Positions 1-5,027 of a DNA stretch of 7,257 bases are shown here, one piece after another. This stretch comes from an uncultured Oscillospiraceae bacterium (GTDB lineage Bacteria; Bacillota; Clostridia; Oscillospirales; Oscillospiraceae): contig CAAELC010000095.1 of NCBI GenBank assembly GCA_900756715.1, positions 1-7,257 of the forward strand, written 5' to 3'. The notes under the pieces were generated by a model, which saw only the letters and a program-made list of their open reading frames with translations, was not told the origin of the DNA and made no database searches. The translations under genes were made by a program, and so were the position numbers. Within the stretch, counting starts at the first letter, position 1. Each line of letters begins with the position of its first letter.

Positions 1-59
1 CATGAAATGCCGTGACAACAAATTACACGAAGAAAAGTATTGCAAGGAGGCCATGGAAC

Positions 60-515
60 ATGAATTCAGAATACGGGCAGAGATTGTCTCTGCAAGAACT
101 CAAGCAGCGCAACTCCCGGCAGACAGCGCTGCCGGTGCAGGCACCACCTCCCGAAGCACGTCCCACAAAAGCGGACTGGGAGCGAATGATGAAATACATG
201 GATGCACTGTGGTACCATGCAGATCGGCAGACAGATATGTTGGAGAGCGTCAGCAGGCAGATGTCGCAGCTTCCCACGCGAACGCAGCTGGACGATCTGC
301 TGAAGACGGTGCGGCATCTGGAGCAGATGACCGAACAGGTTGGGAAACCGAAAGAGAACTCTTTTTCTCTGCGCAGAATCAGACTTCCCAGACTGCATCT
401 GCCACATGTCAGTATTCCGGCATTGATCTCTCTGCTGATGGCGGCGGCAGCACTGCTTCTGCTCTGGTGGGGCTTGGGCACCGTCTGGAGCAGCTCCAGT
501 CTGCTGCCCCTGTGA
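60..515 (+). CDS. Small coiled-coil, single-pass membrane protein of the mobile element
   Basis: A 151-aa protein that I do not recognise by family. The start at 60 is chosen because AGGAGG at 45-50 lies 9 bases upstream; a GTG at 12 in the same frame has no such site, and the out-of-frame ATG at 53 is only 2 bases from it. Residues 1-20 are polar, 21-36 are proline/glutamine rich, and about 37-95 look helical and amphipathic (many L, M, E, Q, R), consistent with a coiled coil. Residues 104-113 are basic (LRRIRLPRL), and about 119-143 form one strongly hydrophobic segment (ALISLLMAAAALLLLWWGLG), with a short serine-rich tail. A cytoplasmic N-terminus anchored by a C-terminal helix is likely. 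Its place just before a recombinase module suggests an accessory transfer or mobilization role, which is inference only. Its stop overlaps the next start (TGATG), so the two are co-translated. Confidence 0.7.
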   Translation: MNSEYGQRLSLQELKQRNSRQTALPVQAPPPEARPTKADWERMMKYMDALWYHADRQTDMLESVSRQMSQLPTRTQLDDLLKTVRHLEQMTEQVGKPKENSFSLRRIRLPRLHLPHVSIPALISLLMAAAALLLLWWGLGTVWSSSSLLPL

Positions 516-640
516 TGCCCGTACAGCACCACACCGACAGAAAGGTATTGCAAAAAGAACGGGAAAAGAAAATCGCCCTCGGTCACAAGGCTGATGACCA
601 CGAGGACGAGGTGAGTTATGACTGGCAGCAGACCATGTGA
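515..640 (+). CDS. 41-aa charged protein, translationally coupled
   Basis: A short ORF starting at the ATG that shares one base with the stop of the preceding gene (TGATG, 513-517). There is no good ribosome site at usual spacing, so translation probably depends on ribosomes ending the upstream gene. The product is very hydrophilic, with a basic helix (DRKVLQKEREKKIALGHK) followed by an acidic/histidine patch (ADDHEDEV) and a WQQ ending. I recall similar tiny proteins (helix, then a GHKxDDHE-like stretch) in clostridial mobile elements, but cannot name a function. The stop is followed 3 bases later by a long hairpin, which supports this being the true end of the operon. Confidence 0.6.
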   Translation: MPVQHHTDRKVLQKEREKKIALGHKADDHEDEVSYDWQQTM

Positions 641-643
641 CGC

Positions 644-677
644 AAAGGGAGAGTTGAAGGATTTCGACTCTCCCTTT
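644..677 (+). terminator. Long hairpin ending the transfer-gene operon
   Basis: Bases 644-658 pair with 663-677 (15 bp, one G-T wobble, loop GGAT). The stem is AAAGGGAGAGTTGAA against TTCGACTCTCCCTTT. It begins 3 bases after the stop of the 41-aa gene. The right arm ends in TTT and then CTGC, so the U-tract is short; on the opposite strand the arm also ends in TTT. Termination is the likely role, but RNA processing or mRNA stabilisation is possible. Confidence 0.6.
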
Positions 678-720
678 CTGCATAGGACAAGGTTCTCGCA
701 AATAAAATGATAGCACCGCT

Positions 721-728
721 GGAGGTGA
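721..728 (+). promoter_or_regulatory. Very strong Shine-Dalgarno for the recombinase leader ORF
   Basis: GGAGGTGA is an 8-base match to the end of 16S rRNA. No ATG follows at usual spacing. The only standard start at the right distance is TTG at 738, 9 bases downstream. This site is the main argument that the leader ORF 738-797 is translated. Confidence 0.6.
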
Positions 729-737
729 TAGTTATTA

Positions 738-797
738 TTGTCCGCCCTTTCACTTACGATAGTGACGCGCACATTATTTCCGGCAGAAAAAATATGA
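738..797 (+). CDS. 19-codon leader peptide (TTG start) upstream of the recombinase module
   Basis: A 19-codon ORF beginning TTG TCC GCC and ending with TGA at 795-797; the peptide reads (M)SALSLTIVTRTLFPAEKI. The start is set by the 8-base Shine-Dalgarno at 721-728. Its stop overlaps the ATG of the next ORF as ATGA (794-797), the classic geometry of translational coupling, and that next ORF has no clear ribosome site of its own. The peptide has no recognisable domain and may matter only as a translated leader. The alternative is that the Shine-Dalgarno serves an unusual ATT codon in the next gene's frame, which I consider less likely. Confidence 0.45.
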   Translation: MSALSLTIVTRTLFPAEKI

Positions 798-943
798 TCA
801 GAATTGAAAACCTTACCCCACAGCTTACCGCCGATGAGTGCATGGAACAGCGGCGATGTATCGAGGAAGGTCTTTTCGAGGTCTTTATAAAGTATGAAAA
901 ACACAATGAAAATGATAGCTATTTAGGAGCTGCTGCGGTATGA
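794..943 (+). CDS. 49-aa conserved-type small protein preceding the serine recombinase
   Basis: Starts at ATG 794, giving MIRIENLTPQLTADECMEQR and ending in a run GAAAV. An in-frame ATG at 707 would add 29 residues, but it has no ribosome site and its extra sequence (MIAPLEVIVIIVRPF) is explained by the overlapping Shine-Dalgarno and leader ORF. The pattern 'NLTPxLTxxE', a helix, then 'EVFxKY' resembles small unnamed proteins I associate with positions just upstream of recombinases in clostridial elements; the function is unknown and could be control of excision. It overlaps the leader ORF by ATGA. Its last codons form the left arm of the hairpin at 925-963, so its translation and that hairpin cannot coexist. 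Confidence 0.55.
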   Translation: MIRIENLTPQLTADECMEQRRCIEEGLFEVFIKYEKHNENDSYLGAAAV

Positions 944-967
944 TGTACCTGTCAGCAGCTCTTTTCT
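925..967 (+). terminator. Intrinsic terminator / possible attenuator before the recombinase gene
   Basis: GAGCTGCTG at 927-935 pairs with CAGCAGCTC at 953-961 (9 bp). Two more pairs at the base (A925-T963 and G926-T962) and an inner GGTA/TACC stem (937-940 with 946-949) can extend it. The hairpin is followed by TTTTCTG. The stop codon of the 49-aa gene (941-943) sits in the apical loop and its last codons form the left arm. A ribosome finishing that gene would cover or melt the hairpin. It stands 9 bases before the recombinase ribosome site. Confidence 0.6.
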
Positions 968-986
968 GTGAGGAAGGAGCTACAAA

Positions 987-2480
987 ATGAACGCAATCTA
1001 CGCAAGACAATCCGTTGACAGAGCCGATAGCATTTCTATCGAAAGCCAGATCGAGTTCTGCCAGTACGAAATGAGAGGTGAACAGTATAAGGTTTATACC
1101 GACAGGGGTTACAGCGGTAAAAATACAGACCGTCCCGCCTTTGCGGAAATGATGAACGACATCGAAAACGGGGTGATCGGTAAGGTCGTTGTTTACAAGC
1201 TGGACCGCATCAGCCGTTCTATCCTCGACTTCTCTAATATGATGGAGAAATTCGGAAAGCACAGGGTCGAGTTCGTATCCACGACAGAAAAATTCGACAC
1301 TTCCTCGCCCATGGGACGCGCCATGCTCAACATCTGCATTGTATTCGCGCAGTTGGAACGGGAAACTATTCAAAAGCGCGTGGCGGATGCCTACTACTCC
1401 CGCAGTCAAAAGAGCTTCTATATGGGCGGCAGAGTTCCGTATGGATTCCGGCTGATCCCGACGACCATCGAGGGTATTAAGACCTCTATGTATGAGATCA
1501 ACGCGGAGGAAGCGGAACAGGTGCGGTTGATCTATGAGCTCTACTCCAAGCCGGAATGCTCCTACGGTGACATTATCCGCTACTTTCAAGCCCACGGCAT
1601 TCTCAAAAACGGAAAGCCGTGGGGACGCACACGACTTGCGGATGTTCTCAGGAATCCCATCTATGTCCGCGCGGATCTATCCGTCTATGAGTTCTATCGT
1701 GACCAAGGCGCGATCATGGCAAACGATCCGAGTGATTTTATCGGTACGAACGGATGCTACTACTACAAGGGACAGGACTCCGTAGGACGCAAGCAAATGA
1801 ATTTAGAAGGCAACCATTTGGTGCTGGCTCCACACGAGGGCATCATTCCCTCCGACCTATGGCTGAAATGCCGTGCAAAGTGTCTGGAAGCGCAGCAGAT
1901 CAAGCCATATCAGAAAGCCAAGAACACATGGCTGGCGGGAAAGATCAAATGCAGCATCTGCGGGTACGCTTTGGTGGATAAGCACTACTCGACCACACGC
2001 TCCCGCTACCTCCTCTGTTCGAACAAAATGAACTCCAAAGCCTGCGAGGGTCCCGGAACGATTTATACCGATGAGTTTGAACAAATCATCTACAATGAAA
2101 TGCGCAAAAAGATGGCTCAGTTCAAAACGCTCAGAAGGTGCAAAGGGAATTACATTAACCCCGAGCTAACGGCGTTGAATGTTCAACTTACGCAAGTTGA
2201 GACTGAGATTGGCTCTCTGATGGATCGCCTGTCGGCTGCGGACGATACCCTGTTTCGTTACATCAGTGGGCGCGTCAAAGAACTGGATGGGAAAAAGAAA
2301 GAGCTGATGAAGCGTATCTCTGAATTGAAGCTGCACAAGGAAGCGGACTATACGGAGATCTATAATCACCTGACTATGTGGGACGAGTTGAGTTTCGATG
2401 ATAAGCGGCAGACGGTAGACCAGCTCATCCGCGTCATCTATGCTACCAGTGATTCCATCAAAATCGAATGGCGCATTTAA
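987..2480 (+). CDS. Large serine recombinase (site-specific integrase) of the mobile element
   Basis: A complete 497-aa large serine recombinase, the enzyme expected to integrate and excise the element by a Ser-linked double-strand exchange. The N-terminal resolvase domain (about 1-140) has the catalytic serine in YARQS (Ser9), Arg7, DRGYSG at 39-44 and the YKLDRISRS helix start at 70-78 with Arg74 and Arg77. The 'recombinase' DNA-binding domain follows from GGRVPYGFR (near 147) to about 260. A zinc ribbon has cysteines at 322, 325, 344 and 353. About 391-450 is a coiled coil rich in L, E and K, as expected in this class for synapsis control. AGGAAGGAG at 971-979 lies 7 bases before the ATG. 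Length and motifs are those of an intact, probably active enzyme. It is the last plus-strand gene, so the element's right attachment site should lie just downstream. Confidence 0.95.
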   Translation: MNAIYARQSVDRADSISIESQIEFCQYEMRGEQYKVYTDRGYSGKNTDRPAFAEMMNDIENGVIGKVVVYKLDRISRSILDFSNMMEKFGKHRVEFVSTTEKFDTSSPMGRAMLNICIVFAQLERETIQKRVADAYYSRSQKSFYMGGRVPYGFRLIPTTIEGIKTSMYEINAEEAEQVRLIYELYSKPECSYGDIIRYFQAHGILKNGKPWGRTRLADVLRNPIYVRADLSVYEFYRDQGAIMANDPSDFIGTNGCYYYKGQDSVGRKQMNLEGNHLVLAPHEGIIPSDLWLKCRAKCLEAQQIKPYQKAKNTWLAGKIKCSICGYALVDKHYSTTRSRYLLCSNKMNSKACEGPGTIYTDEFEQIIYNEMRKKMAQFKTLRRCKGNYINPELTALNVQLTQVETEIGSLMDRLSAADDTLFRYISGRVKELDGKKKELMKRISELKLHKEADYTEIYNHLTMWDELSFDDKRQTVDQLIRVIYATSDSIKIEWRI

Positions 2481-2600
2481 GCAAGTACAGTTACTCCATC
2501 TTGTACGCTTCGGCGAAGCCCTCCGCATGGTGCAGGATGACCTTAATTCCCGCAATTTCTATGCCTTCAATCCCGCCTTCCGCGGCTAACCTCCTCCATG
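2481..2600. other. Probable right end of the mobile element (attR region), exact crossover not resolvable
   Basis: Elements driven by large serine recombinases commonly end shortly after the recombinase gene. Everything right of about 2601 looks like host DNA, starting with the terminator of the minus-strand kinase-like gene. The junction is therefore placed between the recombinase stop and that terminator. The 13-bp palindrome GCTTCGGCGAAGC at 2507-2519 is one candidate core. The other element end and the empty site are not in the window, so no duplicated core can be identified. Confidence 0.4.
2491..2596 (-). pseudogene. Start-less minus-strand reading frame at the element/chromosome junction
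   Basis: On the minus strand a frame running to a TAA at 2493-2491 encodes a protein-like tail: AAEGG, then IEGIEIAGIKVILHHAEGF, then AEAYKME and stop. It contains no ATG, GTG or TTG start. Upstream it runs into the transcription terminator at 2613-2639, where no gene body could fit. An ATG at 2599 is in another frame and stops after 10 codons; a one-base change would join it to this frame, giving about 35 aa. I do not recognise the family. It may be the 3' remnant of a gene split by integration, a decayed small gene, or chance. Confidence 0.3.
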
Positions 2601-2651
2601 CAATAAAAAGAGCCTCCGTCCGGTTTCCCCGGGCGGAGGTCTTTTCCTTCT
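2601..2651. terminator. Bidirectional intrinsic terminator between recombinase and kinase-like gene
   Basis: An 11-bp stem (2613-2623 with 2629-2639, one G-T wobble, loop TTTCC) built on CCTCCG...CGGAGG. On the minus strand it is followed by CTCTTTTTATT, a good U-tract for the convergent kinase-like gene that stops at 2671. On the plus strand it is followed by CTTTTCCTTC, so it can also stop transcripts from the recombinase side. Confidence 0.8.
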
Positions 2652-2670
2652 CTTTTATTCTTCAGCCTTG

Positions 2671-3300
2671 TTATCTGGCAATATGCTCAGCCCAGTCGTC
2701 ACCCATCCGCTCCTTGATGTAGCAGTCGATGACTTCCGCAGCCCTGTCAAAGCCGATCTTAGAAGTATTGATGGTCAGCTCATAGTAGCGGCTGTCGCCC
2801 CACTTCTCCTTGCAGTAGAAGTTATGGTACAGCTTGCGGCTCTTGTTATTTTTCTGGATCATCATTTCCGCGTCCTCATTGGAAACATGGAATTCCGTCG
2901 CCACGCGCTGGATCTTTTCCGGCATATCGCCGGTCACAAAGATGCTGATGACCCCCCGGTAGCCCTTTAGGATGGAGCTGCCGCAGCGTCCCACCACAAT
3001 GAAGCTCTCGCCGGATTTCGCCTTCTCCCGCAGGAAGTCAAATTCCATATAGGCAATGACATCCTCCGGGGAGTTGCTGTATCCATCTATGGAGCGGGTG
3101 AACAGCCGGTTGCGGGGCTTTTCGTCATACTCCTTCAGCTTCTCCAGGTTCAGGTTCTTTTCCTTGGCAATAACCTCGATGATGGTACTGTCGTACACCG
3201 GCAGCCCATATTTTTCACCCAGCATATCGGCTATCAGGTGTCCGCCGGAGCCGTATTCCCGGCCAATAGTAATGATGACCTGCTGCTTTTCGTGTTCCAT
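2671..3300 (-). CDS. Cytidylate kinase-like family protein (P-loop)
   Basis: A 209-aa protein of the cytidylate-kinase-like family (the Cytidylate_kin2 type, distinct from housekeeping Cmk). The N-terminal nucleotide loop reads ITIGREYGSGGHLIADMLGE (10-29), the family's GSGG form of the Walker A loop. A central strand-turn FIVVGRCGSSIL (100-111) and ISIFVTGDMPEKIQR (118-132) follow. The arginine/tyrosine-rich end NNKSRKLYHNFY, then W167 and YYELTINTSKIGFD (172-185), is the expected C-terminal signature. Kinase activity is likely from the fold, but the substrate is unknown and need not be CMP. The ATG at 3300 has GGGAGG five bases upstream. It follows the permease gene by 18 bp, so they share an mRNA, suggesting a linked function. 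It ends at the terminator 2601-2651. Confidence 0.88.
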   Translation of the reverse strand: MEHEKQQVIITIGREYGSGGHLIADMLGEKYGLPVYDSTIIEVIAKEKNLNLEKLKEYDEKPRNRLFTRSIDGYSNSPEDVIAYMEFDFLREKAKSGESFIVVGRCGSSILKGYRGVISIFVTGDMPEKIQRVATEFHVSNEDAEMMIQKNNKSRKLYHNFYCKEKWGDSRYYELTINTSKIGFDRAAEVIDCYIKERMGDDWAEHIAR

Positions 3301-3318
3301 ACTGTCCTCCCTTTCTGC

Positions 3319-4668
3319 TTAGAAATATCTCAGCTTGATCACGATCATGGCAATGCCCAGCACAATAATGGTCGCCGGGATGGCGGTCTTGCAGTAGCGG
3401 CCCCAGCTTACCGGGTGACCGGCCTTAGAAACCACCGAGGTACCCACTACATTGGCCGAAGCACCAATGGGGGTGGCGCTGCCGCCGATATCGGTACCAA
3501 TGGAAAGTCCCCACGCCAGGGTGGAAAGATCGGCGCCGGTGGTGGCCGCCAGTGTCTTTATTACAGGTACCATTGTAGCCGCAAACGGAATATTGTCAAC
3601 TACCGAACTGGCCACAGCGGAGATCCACAGCACGATGTAGACCATCGCCAGAATGTTGCCGCCGCACAGCTTGCCGATAAATTCCGCGATCATCACCAGT
3701 ACACCGGTCTGCTCCAGGCCGCCTACCACCACAAACAGTCCGATGAAGAATAGCAGGGTCTGGTAGTCCACGCCGCGGATGATCTCCTTGGCATCCTTGG
3801 CAAAGCAGATCAGCGTCAGTATCGTGATAGCCACACCGATAAGCGCCACGGTCAAATGGGTCTGGGCATGGGTCACCAGCAGCACCACCGCGCACAGGAA
3901 GATGACGCAGCTCAGCACAAATTCCTTCTTATCAGTAATGGCTTCACTCGGGTCGGGATAATGTACCGTCAGCCCGGCATTGGCCGCCGCGCTGGCTGTC
4001 AGCTCCTTGCGGTAAGCCAGCGCATAAAACACCACGCTCACCACCAGGGCGATGCCGGCAATAACGCCGGTATTGGTGATAAAATCGGCAAAGCTGTAAC
4101 CCAGCGCAGTCCCAACGATGATATTGGGCGGGTCGCCGCACATGGTGGCGGAGCCACCCAGGTTCGCGCAGAAAATTTCCGCCAGCACCATAGGCACCGG
4201 GTCAAATTTCAACAGCTGAGAAAGCTCGACCGTTACCGCCGCTAGGAACAGAATGACGGTGATACTATCGATAAACATGGCCAGTACGGCGCTCATCACC
4301 ATAAAGGTAATAAGAATAGGCATTACCTTATATTTTACCGCCTTGGCTATGGTCAGGCACAGCCAGCGGAAAAAGCCCGCCTTGGCCATGCCCTCCACCA
4401 TCACCATCATACCGGCCACAAAGATGATGGTCTCCCAGTTGATACCGCTGGAGCTGCTCTCTCCGGAGCTGATCCAGAAATTCCCGGTGATGATGGTTTT
4501 TAGGTTCAGTGTTTCCATTATCGCCTGCGGGCTCTTCATACATACACCAAAGACGATGATGAGTGTTGCCGCGGCACACCCCAGTGTGATGTAATGCCGC
4601 GGAATCTTATCCAGTATGATCAGTGCGAACATCAGCACAAAGATCACAATGGCAGCAATCGCTTCCAT
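3319..4668 (-). CDS. SLC13 / ArsB-NhaD-type ion transporter permease (operon with kinase-like gene)
   Basis: A 449-aa integral membrane protein of the ion-transporter superfamily (SLC13, ArsB, NhaD, CitM group). It has about 11-12 hydrophobic segments in two similar halves. Half one carries MFIDSITVILFLAAVT (131-146) and FCANLGGSATMCGDPPNIIVG (166-186). Half two carries SSVVDNIPFAATMVPVI (354-370) and GTDIGGSATPIGASANVVGT (391-410). These paired D-[SN]-I and GGSAT...G-[DA] motifs are the re-entrant substrate-binding hairpins of the superfamily. Substrate cannot be read from sequence; dicarboxylates, sulfate, arsenite or Na+/H+ exchange are all known in the group. The start at 4668 has AAGGGG about 10 bases upstream. 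The AT-rich gap before it probably holds its promoter and operators. It is cotranscribed with the kinase-like gene 18 bp downstream. Confidence 0.9.
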   Translation of the reverse strand: MEAIAAIVIFVLMFALIILDKIPRHYITLGCAAATLIIVFGVCMKSPQAIMETLNLKTIITGNFWISSGESSSSGINWETIIFVAGMMVMVEGMAKAGFFRWLCLTIAKAVKYKVMPILITFMVMSAVLAMFIDSITVILFLAAVTVELSQLLKFDPVPMVLAEIFCANLGGSATMCGDPPNIIVGTALGYSFADFITNTGVIAGIALVVSVVFYALAYRKELTASAAANAGLTVHYPDPSEAITDKKEFVLSCVIFLCAVVLLVTHAQTHLTVALIGVAITILTLICFAKDAKEIIRGVDYQTLLFFIGLFVVVGGLEQTGVLVMIAEFIGKLCGGNILAMVYIVLWISAVASSVVDNIPFAATMVPVIKTLAATTGADLSTLAWGLSIGTDIGGSATPIGASANVVGTSVVSKAGHPVSWGRYCKTAIPATIIVLGIAMIVIKLRYF

Positions 4669-4751
4669 AATCTCTATACCCCTTTTCTCATAAACTGTAT
4701 TCGCCGCATCTGGCGTCTTTCAGCTCCGTTAATATAACATACTAAATATGA

Positions 4752-4801
4752 AAAGGGATATCTCAAAAAAGTCTACCCATATTTCCAAAAAGGAATATCT
4801 C
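4752..4801. repeat. Direct repeat AAAGGRATATCTC, two copies 37 bp apart
   Basis: AAAGGGATATCTC at 4752-4764 and AAAGGAATATCTC at 4789-4801 agree at 12 of 13 bases. The centre of the first is nearly palindromic (GGGATATCTC). The first copy overlaps the weak candidate -35 on the minus strand, as an operator might. Binding is inference, and the AT-rich background makes chance similarity easier. Confidence 0.35.
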
Positions 4802-4842
4802 TTTTTTCTTCCGTGCCTGGTTTCCGTTAATTTACGGCAGTT

Positions 4843-4887
4843 TTGCGCAACTATTTTTAATGAAAAAGCATCAAATTGCGCAACTAT
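4843..4887. repeat. Paired palindromic motif TTGCGCAACTAT, 33 bp apart
   Basis: TTGCGCAACTAT occurs at 4843-4854 and identically at 4876-4887. Its first 8 bases (TTGCGCAA) are a perfect palindrome, and the 33-bp period is close to three helical turns, so both would face the same side of DNA. GC-containing identical 12-mers stand out in this AT-rich gap. Another imperfect palindrome (CCGTTAATTTACGG, 4824-4837) lies just beside it. They look like tandem operators for a dimeric regulator; none is identified here. Confidence 0.5.
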
Positions 4888-4961
4888 GACAAAATTTTAT
4901 CCAACTTGTCCCATTTCAAAAAACATCGCTTTACCCTGCTATCCGTTTTTTGTCTTGCTTT

Positions 4962-4977
4962 ATAGCGTATATGCTAT
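4962..4977. promoter_or_regulatory. Imperfect palindrome ATAGCGTATATGCTAT
   Basis: A 16-base near-palindrome whose only imperfections are one symmetric G-T pair. It lies about 50 bases after the stop of the upstream permease gene (minus strand). There is no U-tract, so it is more likely a protein site or a weak RNA hairpin than a terminator. Confidence 0.2.
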
Positions 4978-5027
4978 CAATAAATTTCGCCGTCCAGCGG
5001 GAATTCCTTCTCTTAATATATATCATT

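Larger units (their letters stand above)
4669..5027. other. 359-bp AT-rich intergenic region, likely regulatory for the permease-kinase operon
   Basis: No convincing gene on either strand; the longest ORF (plus, 4748-5044) has no ribosome site and an implausible protein. The stretch is far richer in A and T than its neighbours. It holds two pairs of direct repeats and a palindrome (listed separately). A poor sigma-A-like match on the minus strand is TTGAGA (4766-4761), 16 bases, TAGTAT (4744-4739), overlapping one repeat. No strong terminator with a U-tract is visible after the upstream permease gene ending at 5028. Confidence 0.5.

Noticed and set aside
2..514. ORF in the frame of the 41-aa gene, extending left to base 2
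   Set aside because: It overlaps the better supported membrane protein at 60-515 throughout and has a low-complexity A/S/G-rich composition. Only the part from 515 on looks real. Its ATG at 53 is too close to AGGAGG.
707..793. 29-residue N-terminal extension of the 49-aa protein from ATG 707
   Set aside because: No ribosome site precedes 707. The strong Shine-Dalgarno lies inside the extension and points to a downstream start, and the ATGA overlap favours 794.
23..904. Long minus-strand ORF (293 aa) opposite the left-end genes
   Set aside because: It crosses both the hairpin at 644-677 and several plus-strand genes with good ribosome sites. Its composition is rich in C, R and S, as expected of an antisense shadow, and no domain is recognisable.
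885..1595. 236-aa minus-strand ORF opposite the recombinase N-terminus
   Set aside because: It is antisense to the catalytic domain, whose plus-strand motifs are unmistakable.
2468..2722. 84-aa plus-strand ORF after the recombinase
   Set aside because: It runs through the bidirectional terminator and into the end of the kinase-like gene, with no ribosome site.
3238..3753. 171-aa plus-strand ORF opposite the kinase-permease operon
   Set aside because: It is antisense to two well supported genes and crosses their intergenic boundary; its composition is that of a shadow frame.
4779..4808. Possible plus-strand terminator (short stem then TTTTTT)
   Set aside because: Only about four consecutive pairs form around an A5 loop, and no plus-strand gene lies upstream to need it.
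4752..4887. CRISPR-like array from the repeated motifs
   Set aside because: There are only two copies of each of two unrelated short motifs, with no regular repeat-spacer structure and no cas genes.
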